Shown here piece by piece: positions 1-6,939 of a stretch of DNA of 13,283 nucleotides. The stretch is from positions 1 to 13,283 of the forward strand of contig CAMAXB010000050.1 in the NCBI GenBank assembly GCA_945862035.1. The letters run 5' to 3'. The stretch is from Opitutus sp. GAS368 (GTDB lineage: Bacteria; Verrucomicrobiota; Verrucomicrobiia; Opitutales; Opitutaceae). Made by a program: the position numbers and the translations under genes. Numbering within the stretch: position 1 is the stretch's first letter; every line of letters begins with the position of its first letter. Below the pieces are notes generated by a model. The model searched no databases, had not been told where the DNA came from, and saw only the letters and a list, made by a program, of their open reading frames with translations.

Positions 1-171
1 GAGCTCCCGCCGCGCGCGGGCCTCGGCATCGAGATCGACCTCGCCGAGCTCGAGAAGGCCCACGCCTGCTACCGTAATCTCGGTCTCGGCGGACGCGACG
101 ATGCGGTCGCGATGCAATTTCTCATCCCCGGCTGGCAGTTCGACCCCAAGCGCCCCTGCCTCGTGCGGTAG
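1..171 (+). CDS. gudD: glucarate dehydratase, C-terminal fragment (cut by window start)
   Basis: Frame 1 is open from the first base to TAG at 169-171, giving the last 56 residues of a protein. The tail reads PGLGIEID-like (here RAGLGIEIDLAEL), then an A-H-x-x-Y segment, then LGGRDDAVAMQFLIPGW and FDPKRPCLVR. This closely matches the C-terminus of D-glucarate dehydratase of the enolase superfamily as I recall it (E-I-D, then GARDDA, MQYLIPGW, KRP). Such enzymes dehydrate D-glucarate (and often L-idarate) to 5-keto-4-deoxy-D-glucarate in the cytoplasm, using Mg2+. The catalytic barrel residues lie outside the window, so activity cannot be judged here. The next gene, convergent on the other strand, is a GntP-type sugar-acid permease, which fits an aldarate/aldonate role. 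A closely related acid-sugar dehydratase is the main alternative. Confidence 0.85.
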   Translation, partial: ELPPRAGLGIEIDLAELEKAHACYRNLGLGGRDDAVAMQFLIPGWQFDPKRPCLVR

Positions 172-229
172 CGGGCGGAGTGGGACCCGCGAAACACGCG
201 GAAGAACGCTGAAGCAATCCGCCGATCCG

Positions 230-319
230 TTTTACAGGAGGTAACCGAGAGAACAGAGAAGCCAGCGCCTGCGCTTTGATCGGACCTCCAGTTCGACTCC
301 GTTTCCTTCTGTACAAAAA
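230..319. repeat. imperfect inverted repeat between convergent gudD and gntP
   Basis: A left arm starting TTTTACAGGAGGTAACCGAG (230 onward) is echoed in inverted form by the segment ending near 319, whose reverse complement starts TTTTGTACAGAAGGAAACGG. Arms are about 30 bp with several mismatches around a GC-rich centre. The left arm also splits loosely into 7-bp words (234-261). It could fold in RNA from either direction, or be a decayed repeat element. No open reading frame in 172-355 looks real. Confidence 0.45.
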
Positions 320-336
320 TCCGCATCCACGCGGAT
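315..336 (-). terminator. candidate Rho-independent terminator of gntP
   Basis: Read on the minus strand, ATCCGC, a 6-nt loop and GCGGAT form a 6-bp stem (336-319) followed by a run of T (319-315). It lies about 20 bp past the permease stop codon. The stem is short, so strength is uncertain. Confidence 0.55.
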
Positions 337-355
337 CCGTGAACGGCTTCGCTCG

Positions 356-1747
356 TTAGACCAGCGGGAATATCCACGCGGCGAGCATCACGAAGATGAA
401 GCCCGCGGTGCCCATCAGCGCGAGCTGGATGGAGAAGGAGCGCAGCGTGTCGATCTCGCGGAAGCCGCTCATCTTGCACACGACCCAGAAGCCGCTGTCG
501 TTCATCCAAGGAATGAGTTTGGACCCGCAGCCGATCACCAGCGCGATGTAGAGCGGATGAAACCCCAGTCCGCCGTCGGCCGTGAAGCCGCCGAGGATGC
601 CGACGCTTGTGACCATGGCCACCGTCGCCGATCCTTGGCCGATGCGCACCAGCGCGGTGACAAAAAAGGCCAACGGCAGCACCGCAATCTGGTAAACCAG
701 CGCGAGCTCGCGGATGCGCAGACCGACGCCCGTCTCCTGCAGCACGCCGCCGAAGATGCCGCCGGCGGCCGTGACGAGAATGATGGTCCCCGCATCGCTC
801 AACGCCGTCTGCATGTGCGTGCGCACCGTCGCGCGATCCGCGCGGAGCCGCCACATCAGGTGACCCAGGGCGATCGCGGCCGAGAGGGTGAGCGCCAGGG
901 TGGGGTTGCCGATCTGCGACATCAGGGCCGCGAAATCACTCCCCTTGGCCAGCGTGTCGGAAATGGTCTGCCCGGAAATCAGCACCACCGGCAGGACGAT
1001 CGGCAGCAGGGCCGCCCAGAGCGCGGGCAGGTCGCTGTCCGGCCGCTCGGCGGCGGAATCGGCGGCGGCGGTGGGAATGACGGACCAGCGTTTGTTCGCC
1101 CACCAGGCGTAGGCGAGGCCGACGGACGTCGTGGCGATGCCGAGCAGGATGCCGCCCACCATCATGAGGCCGATGTCGACCTTGAGCGCGTTGGCGACGA
1201 AGAGCGGGCCGGGCGTCGGCGGGACAAGCGAGTGCGTCATCGTCGTGCCGGCGCAGATGCACATCACGTAAAGCAGGTAGTTCTTCCCCGTGCGCAGCGC
1301 CATGGCGCGAGCGAGTGGGATGAGCAGGAGAAACACCGTGTCGAAGAACATCGGGATCCCGAGCACGAAGCCGCTGATGCCGAAGACCAGCCAGGCCTGT
1401 CGCTCCCCGAACAATCCGAGCAGCGAGCGGACGACCCGTTCGGCGCCGCCGCTGGCGAGCAGACACACGCCGATGATCGACGCCATCGCGATCAGCAGCC
1501 CGAGCTGCGTGCTCGCATTGCCGAAGCGCTTGGCGAGCTTGGTCCCCAGCGGTTCGTCCGCCTGCGCCGCGGCCGCCGCCGCCGTGGCGCCCTGCGCGAT
1601 CGCCACCCGCTCGACCGCATCACGCGGCGTCAGTACGGCCACCACCACCGCCGCCGCGAGCAGCGCCACGAAGGCATGCAGGCGGAGCCAGAGGATGCCG
1701 CCAATGACGATGACCATGCCAATGAGCAGCAGAAAAATCGGATCCAT
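356..1747 (-). CDS. GntP-family gluconate/sugar-acid:H+ symporter
   Basis: A 463-residue, very hydrophobic protein with about a dozen predicted membrane segments, matching GntP-family permeases (about 440-450 aa in E. coli). Family signatures are visible: IPMFFDTVFLLLIPL at about 131-145, HSLVPPTPGP at about 172-181 and, near the C-terminus, GQGSATVAMVTS and then IPWMNDSGFWVV. Members import gluconate or related acidic sugars across the inner membrane with protons. The exact substrate cannot be read from sequence; the adjacent glucarate dehydratase suggests an aldonate, aldarate or uronate. An alanine-rich stretch at about 52-62 (ATAAAAAAQA) lies in the loop after the second membrane segment and may be lineage-specific. 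I chose the ATG at 1747 over an in-frame TTG at 1780 because the hydrophobic segment begins at once (MDPIFLLLIG). Neither start has a Shine-Dalgarno. The gene is divergent from the isomerase/lyase operon. Confidence 0.9.
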   Translation of the reverse strand: MDPIFLLLIGMVIVIGGILWLRLHAFVALLAAAVVVAVLTPRDAVERVAIAQGATAAAAAAQADEPLGTKLAKRFGNASTQLGLLIAMASIIGVCLLASGGAERVVRSLLGLFGERQAWLVFGISGFVLGIPMFFDTVFLLLIPLARAMALRTGKNYLLYVMCICAGTTMTHSLVPPTPGPLFVANALKVDIGLMMVGGILLGIATTSVGLAYAWWANKRWSVIPTAAADSAAERPDSDLPALWAALLPIVLPVVLISGQTISDTLAKGSDFAALMSQIGNPTLALTLSAAIALGHLMWRLRADRATVRTHMQTALSDAGTIILVTAAGGIFGGVLQETGVGLRIRELALVYQIAVLPLAFFVTALVRIGQGSATVAMVTSVGILGGFTADGGLGFHPLYIALVIGCGSKLIPWMNDSGFWVVCKMSGFREIDTLRSFSIQLALMGTAGFIFVMLAAWIFPLV

Positions 1748-1805
1748 AGGGAAGGGGAGGGCGCCGGAACAGAGAAGCAATTCGGCCCGCGGCGAGGGGA
1801 AAGCG

Positions 1806-1827
1806 GCGGTAGCTCACACCGCTTTTT
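1806..1827 (+). terminator. terminator-like hairpin with T-run upstream of the isomerase operon
   Basis: GCGGT, a 7-nt loop and ACCGC are followed by TTTTT on the plus strand; an alternative 7-bp pairing AAAGCGG/CCGCTTT also exists. It lies between the divergent gntP and isomerase genes where no plus-strand gene ends, so it could be a chance hairpin or could end an upstream or antisense transcript. The rest of 1748-1921 shows nothing I can name. Confidence 0.3.
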
Positions 1828-1921
1828 CCTGCGTGTCGAGAACCGGCGCGCCACCCGCACCGTCCCCGCTCGCTGACTTGAATCGCCGGATCGCCCTCGT
1901 TTGGAAAAGGGAACGGATCGA

Positions 1922-1963
1922 GAACCAAGAACGAAGAATGAGGAACCAAGAACAAAGAACGAC
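1922..1963. repeat. 7-bp tandem array, GAACNAA word, 6 units
   Basis: GAA recurs at 1922, 1929, 1936, 1943, 1950 and 1957, exactly every 7 bp. Units are GAACCAA, GAACGAA, GAATGAG and so on. GAACCAAGAAC occurs twice, 21 bp apart. It lies in the divergent intergenic region and is entirely purine plus C on the plus strand apart from one T. Confidence 0.85.
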
Positions 1964-2020
1964 GCGAGCACCCCGCGTCCCCCTCCATTGACATCCCCGA
2001 CGGGACGGTGCTCGACTGTT

Positions 2021-2036
2021 GGTAATAGCTATTACC
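2021..2036. promoter_or_regulatory. perfect 16-bp palindrome, probable operator
   Basis: GGTAATAGCTATTACC is its own reverse complement and sits 49 bp before the isomerase start codon, in the region shared with gntP. Its AT-rich symmetry suits a dimeric repressor such as a LacI- or GntR-type sugar regulator, but I cannot assign the family. A TTGACA hexamer at 1988-1993 could be a -35 box, though no good -10 follows at normal spacing. Confidence 0.55.
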
Positions 2037-2039
2037 CCT

Positions 2040-2075
2040 GCCGGCTGCCCCGCCGGCGTTCGTTCACCCCTGAAC
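2040..2075 (+). promoter_or_regulatory. two small hairpins in the leader of the isomerase operon
   Basis: GCCGGC, a 6-nt loop and GCCGGC (2040-2057) is followed by GTTCA-CCCC-TGAAC (2062-2075), ending 10 nt before the ATG. No T-run follows, so these are not obvious terminators. They could shape translation or stability of the leader RNA. Confidence 0.35.
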
Positions 2076-2085
2076 CTATTTGCCC

Positions 2086-2991
2086 ATGAACTCCTGTGTG
2101 TCCACGCGTCGTGAAATGTTGAAGAAGGCCCTGCTCGGATCGATCGCCCTGCCGCTGCTGGGCTCGGTCCGTCTCTCCGCGGCGGATGCTGCGAACGCCG
2201 CGCCGAGCGATGTCGGCGTCGCTCCGCCCGAGGGCCGCGAACATGGTCTGCGCCTCGGTATGGCGAGCTACTCGATCCGCGTGCTCCCGATGGAGAGCGT
2301 CATCCCGACCGCCAAGACCCTGCGCATGGCGAATGTCAGCCTCTTCCGCCTCCACTTCCCGTGGGAAACCGCCTCGGTCGACGACTGCCGCGCCCTCGGC
2401 GCGCGCTTCAAGGAGGCCGGCCTCGCCATCACCGGCTCCGGCGTGATCAATCTGCCCAACGACGAGGCCAAGCTCCGCAAGATCTTCGACAACGCCAAGG
2501 CCGCCGGTCTCGCCACCATGATGTGCAAACCGTCGATCGACGCCTTCCCGCTGATCGACAGGCTCGTCAAGGAATACGACCAAAAGATCGCGATCCACAA
2601 TCACGGTCCCGAGGACGAGGTTTACCCGACCGCCGCCTCCGCGATGAAGCACATCGACCAGCTCGACGCGCGCATCGGCCTCTGCATCGACGTCGGCCAC
2701 TCCTACCGCGCCAGCGAGGACCCCGCGACCGCCATCCGCACCTTCGCCGCCCGCGTGCACGACATTCACATGAAGGACTCGGTTGCCGTCCCCGGCGCCC
2801 TGCGTGACATCCCCGTCGAGGGCGGCCAGGGCCGCATCGATTTCCCCGGCATCTTCAAGGCCCTGCTCGCGATCCGCTACAACGGGGTCGTCACCTACGA
2901 GTACGAGCGCAACACGCCCAACCCCGTCCCCGGCCTCGCTGAGTCGATGGGCTACGCCCGCGGCGTGCTGAAGATGCTGGCCAGCGCCTGA
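2086..2991 (+). CDS. Tat-exported sugar phosphate isomerase/epimerase-like TIM-barrel protein
   Basis: A 301-residue member of the xylose isomerase-like TIM-barrel superfamily (AP endonuclease 2 fold). Probable metal or substrate ligands are visible: HNHG (171-174), DVGH (202-205), HDIHMKD (225-231) and YEYE (271-274). The N-terminus STRREMLKKALLGSIALPLL fits a twin-arginine signal (T-R-R-x-x-L-K with R8, R9), ending near SAADA (31-35), so the folded, metal-loaded protein is probably exported to the periplasm. Exported homologues are common in polysaccharide-degrading Verrucomicrobiota and Planctomycetota; their substrates are mostly unknown. I chose the ATG at 2086 over a TTG at 2080. There is no Shine-Dalgarno; TTTGCCC precedes the ATG. 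The next gene, a lyase, follows after 8 bp, so the pair is probably co-transcribed and linked in acidic sugar breakdown. The reaction (isomerase, epimerase or other) is not decidable from sequence. Confidence 0.85.
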   Translation: MNSCVSTRREMLKKALLGSIALPLLGSVRLSAADAANAAPSDVGVAPPEGREHGLRLGMASYSIRVLPMESVIPTAKTLRMANVSLFRLHFPWETASVDDCRALGARFKEAGLAITGSGVINLPNDEAKLRKIFDNAKAAGLATMMCKPSIDAFPLIDRLVKEYDQKIAIHNHGPEDEVYPTAASAMKHIDQLDARIGLCIDVGHSYRASEDPATAIRTFAARVHDIHMKDSVAVPGALRDIPVEGGQGRIDFPGIFKALLAIRYNGVVTYEYERNTPNPVPGLAESMGYARGVLKMLASA

Positions 2992-2999
2992 ATTCCCGC

Positions 3000-4880
3000 A
3001 TGAAGCGCCTGATCTTTGGCCTTGGCGTTCTCTTCGTGGGGACGGGGCTGATGGCCGCATCCGTCTCCGTCGCCACCGCGGCCGATGATCCTCTGGCTGG
3101 GCTCAAGGCCGGGCATCCGCGCCTCATGGTCGCGAGCGATGAGGCCTGGGCCGAGATCCGCCGCCGCGCGACGAATGACCCCGGACTCACCGTTCTCCTG
3201 CGCCTGATCGAAACCAGCGGACGCCGCCTGCTGGGCGAGGCTCCTTCGCAGCGGGTCATGACCGGCCGCCGTCTCCTGAGCGTTTCCCGCGAGGTCCTCG
3301 GGCGCGTCACCACGCTCGCGGCCGCCTATCACCTCACCGGCGACCGCGCCTTCTCCTCGCGCGCCGAGCAGGAAATGCTGGCGGCCGCGGCGTTCACGGA
3401 TTGGAACCCGTCGCATTTTCTCGACGTGGGCGAGATGACCACCGCCCTCGCGCTCGGCTATGACTGGCTCTTCGACGAGCTCACGCCGGCGTCCCGCGCC
3501 GCTATCCGCCAAGCCATCGTGGACAAGGGGCTGAAGGCGGGCCTGGTCGACAACGCCCACAACCGCGGCTGGCAGCGCGCCGAGACCAATTGGAACCAGG
3601 TCTGCCTCGGCGGCCTTACCCTCGGCGCGCTCGCCGTCGCTGATCACGAACCCGCCCTCGCCCGTCAGATCCTCGCGCTCGCCCGCGAGCGCATTCCCCT
3701 CGGGCTCCGGCCTTACGCTCCCGATGGCGTCTACCCCGAGGGCCCGAGCTACTGGAGCTATGGCACGACCTACTCGGCCGTGACCGTCGCCGCGCTCGAG
3801 ACCGCCCTCGGCACCGACTGGGGCATCACCTCTGCCCCGGGCTTCACTGCCAGCGCGGGCGCCTACGCCCAGATGATCGCGCCGACGGGCCTGGCCTATA
3901 ATTTTGCCGACGGCGGCGAGGGCGCGGGGCTCCAGCCCACGCTGATGTGGTTCGCGCGCCGCCTCAACGATCCCGGCCTGATGTCCGTCTTCGCACGGCA
4001 GTTGGCCGCCCTGATCGCCGGGACGCCCACGCCCAATTCAGGCGAATCCGCGCGCTTCACGACCATCGCCGCGCTGTGGTGGCCCGATGCGGACGCCGTC
4101 CGCCAAACCCCCAAACTCCCGCTCGCGTGGGTCGGCTATGGCGTCAACCCGGTCGCCGTCTTCCGCAGCGCCTGGAACGATCCCAATGCCGCCTACCTCG
4201 CGCTCAAGGGCGGGTCGGCCAGTCTCAACCACGCGCATATGGATGTGGGCTCCTTTGTCTATGAAGCCGATGGCGTCCGCTGGGCGGATGATCTCGGCAT
4301 GCAGAACTACCATTCCCTCGAGTCCAAGGGCATCGCCCTCTGGGGCCGCACTCAGGACGCCGAGCGCTGGACGGTCTTCCGGCTCAACAATCGCAGCCAC
4401 AACACGCTCACGATCGACGACCAGCTCCATCGCGTGGAGGGCACGGCGGAGATCACGTCGTTCTCCCGCGAGCCCGGCAATGCCCACGCGGTCGTGAACC
4501 TGACGCCCGCCTTCGCTGGCCAGGCGGAGCGTGTGCAGCGGACCTTCCGCTGGCCCGGCGACCGCTCGATCCGCATTGACGACGAGCTCGCGGGCGTGCG
4601 CCCCGGCGCGGGGATCCGCTGGGCCATGGTCACTCGCGCCAAGATCCGCGTCGATGGTGCCCGCGCGACGCTCGAGCGCGACGGCCAGCGGCTCGAGGTG
4701 CAGCTCTTGGAGGGCGCGGGCGCGACCTTCTCCGTCATTCCGGCCGATCCCCCCAAGGACGATTTCAACGCCCCGAATCCGGGCCGCAGCATCCTCATCG
4801 CGACCGTCCCGGCCAACGCCGCCGGCGAAGCCCGCATTTCCGTCTCGCTCCAGCCGCAGGGCCGCGCCGCGCGGCCCTGA
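3000..4880 (+). CDS. secreted heparinase II/III-family polysaccharide lyase
   Basis: A 626-residue protein with a Sec signal peptide (basic MKR, hydrophobic core, cleavage near ATA-A at 27-28). An alpha-helical toroid-type domain runs to about 370, followed by a beta-rich heparinase II/III-like domain. Family hallmarks are ETNWNQVCLGG (195-205), YPEGPSYWSYG (245-255), LNHAHMDVGSFVYEADG (409-425) and NRSHNTL (464-470). H411, H413, D415 and H467 are likely active-site or metal residues. Family members cleave uronate-containing polysaccharides (heparin/heparan, alginate, related acidic glycans) by beta-elimination; the substrate here cannot be named. It lies 8 bp after the isomerase-like gene, in the same direction, and near sugar-acid genes, which supports uptake and breakdown of acidic sugars. 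The ATG at 3000 starts a clean signal peptide; no Shine-Dalgarno is present. Length is normal and the frame intact. Confidence 0.88.
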   Translation: MKRLIFGLGVLFVGTGLMAASVSVATAADDPLAGLKAGHPRLMVASDEAWAEIRRRATNDPGLTVLLRLIETSGRRLLGEAPSQRVMTGRRLLSVSREVLGRVTTLAAAYHLTGDRAFSSRAEQEMLAAAAFTDWNPSHFLDVGEMTTALALGYDWLFDELTPASRAAIRQAIVDKGLKAGLVDNAHNRGWQRAETNWNQVCLGGLTLGALAVADHEPALARQILALARERIPLGLRPYAPDGVYPEGPSYWSYGTTYSAVTVAALETALGTDWGITSAPGFTASAGAYAQMIAPTGLAYNFADGGEGAGLQPTLMWFARRLNDPGLMSVFARQLAALIAGTPTPNSGESARFTTIAALWWPDADAVRQTPKLPLAWVGYGVNPVAVFRSAWNDPNAAYLALKGGSASLNHAHMDVGSFVYEADGVRWADDLGMQNYHSLESKGIALWGRTQDAERWTVFRLNNRSHNTLTIDDQLHRVEGTAEITSFSREPGNAHAVVNLTPAFAGQAERVQRTFRWPGDRSIRIDDELAGVRPGAGIRWAMVTRAKIRVDGARATLERDGQRLEVQLLEGAGATFSVIPADPPKDDFNAPNPGRSILIATVPANAAGEARISVSLQPQGRAARP

Positions 4881-4896
4881 TTTGAAATTTCTTATC

Positions 4897-4917
4897 CGGC
4901 CTCCGCCGCGGAGGCCG
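4897..4917. terminator. GC-rich hairpin between convergent lyase and helicase genes
   Basis: CGGCCTCCG-CCG-CGGAGGCCG is a perfect 9-bp stem with a 3-nt loop, lying 16 bp after the lyase stop and 19 bp from the helicase stop. Neither strand has a good T-run after it, so intrinsic termination is uncertain. It is preceded by two GATTTGA-like heptamers (4879-4892), the same arrangement as the composite repeats at 6625 and 12493. Confidence 0.45.
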
Positions 4918-4936
4918 CGCACTCCGAAATCCACAA

Positions 4937-6358
4937 TTAACCGCGCCAGCGCGCGCCCGGCTGGGCGCGGTGCCAGCGGTAGCCGGCGGGGAGGGGAGCG
5001 GCCCCGGATGCTGGTGCCGCCGAAGGCAGACGCGGGCCGGGCGCGGGGGACCTTGTGTCCGGCGGCGACGCTTGCGCGGCCTGCGCGGCGGCCTCGCGTA
5101 ACTTGTCCTTCTTGCTCTTGCGCTTGCCCTTCACGCCGCCGCCGGCCGGCGCCCCGGGAGGCGCCCCGGGAGGCGCGGGGGGCTCGATCTCCACGGGCTC
5201 GAAGCCCGCGACCTGCTCGCGCGGGACTTCCCGCTCATGGCGTTTCTCGATCAGGCGAAAATGGGCGTAGGTCGAGGCGCTGACAAAGCTCACCGCCATG
5301 CCCTGCGCCCCGGCGCGGCCGGTGCGGCCGATGCGATGCGTGTAGTCCACCGTCGAGCGCGGCAGGTCGAAATTCACCACCACCGGCAGCTCCGCGATGT
5401 CGAGTCCGCGCGCCGCGAGGTCCGTCGCCAGCAGGACAGTCAGCTTGCCTTCCTTGAAATCCGCCAGCGCCTGCGTGCGCGCCCCCTGGCTGAGTTCGCC
5501 GTGCAGCGCGCCGGCCTTCAGCCCCACCTTGCGCAGTTTCTCCGCCACATGCTCCGTCGCGTACTTGGTCGCGACAAACACCAGCACGCGCGACCAGCCC
5601 TCGGTCTGGATCAGGTGACGCAGGAGCTGCGTCCGCCGCGGCACATCGACTTCGATCGCGCGTTCGCGGATGTCTGGCGCGGTGAGTTCGGTCGTCGCCA
5701 CCTCGACCCGCACCGGGTCGTGCAGCAGGCGATCCGCGAGCGTCTTCACCGCCTCAGGATAGGTCGCCGAGAAAAGCAGGTTCTGCCGCTTGGCCGGGAG
5801 GAGGGCGAGGATGCGCCCGAGTTCCTCCGCGAAGCCAAGATCGAAAAGCCGGTCCGCCTCGTCGAGGACGAGCGTGGACACCGCGTTGAGCCGGAGCGCG
5901 TTGTGGTCGACAAGGTCGAGGAGTCGGCCGGGCGTCGCGACCACGATGTCGGCGCCGCCGCGCAGCGCGATCATCTGCGGATTGATCGACACGCCGCCGT
6001 AGGCCGTGACGACCCGGACTGCGTGCCAGAGTTGCTGCCCGTAGCGGCGGAAGGATTCGCCGATCTGCACCGCCAGCTCGCGCGTCGGCGCGAGAATCAG
6101 GGCCCGCGTGCGGCGGGGCGACTCGCGGGGGTGCTCCTGGAGCAGCTGTAGGATCGGCAGGGCAAAAGCCGCGGTCTTGCCGGAGCCGGTCTGCGCCTGC
6201 GCCCACACGTTGCGTCCGGCGAGGACCGCGGGGATCGCGCCCGTCTGGACGGGCGTGGGGGTGCGGTAACCGCGTTCATCGAGGACGCGGACAAGCGAGG
6301 GCGAGAGACCGAGATCGGAAAAGGACAAGCCTCTGGGATGACGCGACCCGTGCCTCAT
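4937..6358 (-). CDS. DEAD-box ATP-dependent RNA helicase (RhlE-like)
   Basis: A 473-residue cytoplasmic helicase with all core motifs in order: Q motif around FSDLGL (13-18) to TPVQ (35-38), motif I AQTGSGKT (55-62), Ia PTRELAVQ (91-98), Ib TPGR (142-145), II DEAD (166-169), III SAT (197-199), V ATDLAARGLDI (311-321) and VI HRIGRTGRAG (341-350). It unwinds short RNA duplexes using ATP, typically in ribosome assembly, RNA decay or cold adaptation. The C-terminal tail (about 390-473) is proline-, alanine- and lysine-rich and low-complexity (KGKRKSKKDK, 410-419), ending in RWHRAQPGARWRG. Basic tails of this kind often bind RNA. I chose the ATG at 6358 over a TTG at 6454, since the upstream extension (MAGPRRCRLTCTC) is not conserved-looking. 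No Shine-Dalgarno; TTTTCC precedes the ATG. The RhlE/DbpA/CsdA subtype is not certain. Confidence 0.93.
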   Translation of the reverse strand: MRHGSRHPRGLSFSDLGLSPSLVRVLDERGYRTPTPVQTGAIPAVLAGRNVWAQAQTGSGKTAAFALPILQLLQEHPRESPRRTRALILAPTRELAVQIGESFRRYGQQLWHAVRVVTAYGGVSINPQMIALRGGADIVVATPGRLLDLVDHNALRLNAVSTLVLDEADRLFDLGFAEELGRILALLPAKRQNLLFSATYPEAVKTLADRLLHDPVRVEVATTELTAPDIRERAIEVDVPRRTQLLRHLIQTEGWSRVLVFVATKYATEHVAEKLRKVGLKAGALHGELSQGARTQALADFKEGKLTVLLATDLAARGLDIAELPVVVNFDLPRSTVDYTHRIGRTGRAGAQGMAVSFVSASTYAHFRLIEKRHEREVPREQVAGFEPVEIEPPAPPGAPPGAPAGGGVKGKRKSKKDKLREAAAQAAQASPPDTRSPAPGPRLPSAAPASGAAPLPAGYRWHRAQPGARWRG

Positions 6359-6429
6359 GGAAAACAAAAATCCCGCCCCGGCCCCGGTTCCCCTGGCGTG
6401 GGTTGCGCCGGGTGCGCAGGTGCATGTCA

Positions 6430-6541
6430 GGCGGCACCGCCTGGGTCCCGCCAACCGATCAGTCCATCCGTCGCCACGGCGGCCAAGCCGCGCAGCGCTG
6501 CGCCCGTTCCGAACGGGACGTCAGGAGAGGGCGAGGCCCTC
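6430..6541. repeat. run of micro-palindromes upstream of the helicase gene
   Basis: Short perfect inverted repeats follow each other: GGCGGCACCGCC (6430-6441), GCGCAGCGCTGCGC (6490-6503), CCCGTTC-C-GAACGGG (6503-6517) and GAGGGC-GAG-GCCCTC (6527-6541). They lie 72-183 bp before the helicase ATG and would be in its leader RNA if transcription starts upstream. This is part of the 699-bp gap 6359-7057, which holds no believable gene. Confidence 0.5.
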
Positions 6542-6624
6542 CCAGGGCAGAGCCCGGAGCATTAAAGCGTCTTTCACGCCGCCACCGTGGGTGCGGAGCG
6601 CCGCAAAGCGATGTAATACGGGAG

Positions 6625-6670
6625 GGGCCGCGGACGCGGCCCGATTTGAGATTTGAGATCTGAGATTTCA
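6625..6670. repeat. composite repeat: GC hairpin plus GATTTGA heptamer array
   Basis: GGGCCGCG-GA-CGCGGCCC (6625-6642, perfect 8-bp stem) is followed with no gap by four heptamers: GATTTGA, GATTTGA, GATCTGA and GATTTCA (6643-6670). A copy in the opposite orientation lies at 12493-12549, with 17 of 18 hairpin bases identical. Confidence 0.8.
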
Positions 6671-6764
6671 GACCCTGCCCCTTCCCATCCAACCCCAGCC
6701 GAGGCCAACGCCTTCCAAGTCCTCAACTCACTCACGCACCCGCGGAAGTCCTTAATCCACACTC

Positions 6765-6939
6765 CGAAATTCGAAATTCGAGAATCGCCCGCTCACCGAA
6801 ATCCATCATCCCGCATTCCGCTTTCCGCCTTCCGAAAATCGAAAATCGAAAATCGAAATTCCGCCCTCCGCATTCCGAAATCCGAAATCCGCCCTCCGAA
6901 TTCGAAAATCGAAAATCGAAATTCGAAAATCCAGATCCG
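6765..6939. repeat. 25-unit heptanucleotide array (AAAATCG / CATTCCG words)
   Basis: 175 bp stay in one 7-bp register. Units alternate in blocks between an A-rich word (CGAAATT, AAAATCG) and a C-rich word (CATTCCG, GCCCTCC, GAAATCC). AAAATCG occurs three times in a row at 6835-6855 and twice at 6905-6918; GAAATCC twice at 6877-6890. The array fills much of the gap between the divergent helicase and the 74-aa gene. The same word family recurs at 8638-8665. Open frames through it are by-products of the repeat (RNSKIENRN-like peptides), not genes. Confidence 0.9.

Noticed and set aside
1745..1780. TTG start at 1780 for gntP
   Set aside because: Adds 11 residues before the hydrophobic start, with no ribosome binding site; ATG 1747 is simpler.
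557..1876. 439-aa plus-strand open frame
   Set aside because: Antisense to the GntP permease, with a composition dominated by R, G, A, H, D and Q and no recognisable domain.
1988..1993. TTGACA as a sigma-70 -35 box
   Set aside because: No acceptable -10 hexamer at 16-18 bp spacing, so I do not call a promoter.
2032..3060. 342-aa minus-strand open frame
   Set aside because: Antisense to the isomerase-like gene, low-complexity, no motif.
4038..4934. 298-aa minus-strand open frame
   Set aside because: Antisense to the lyase; composition typical of GC-rich shadows.
6765..6939. CRISPR array
   Set aside because: The repeat unit is 7 bp with no spacers of constant length and no cas gene is present.
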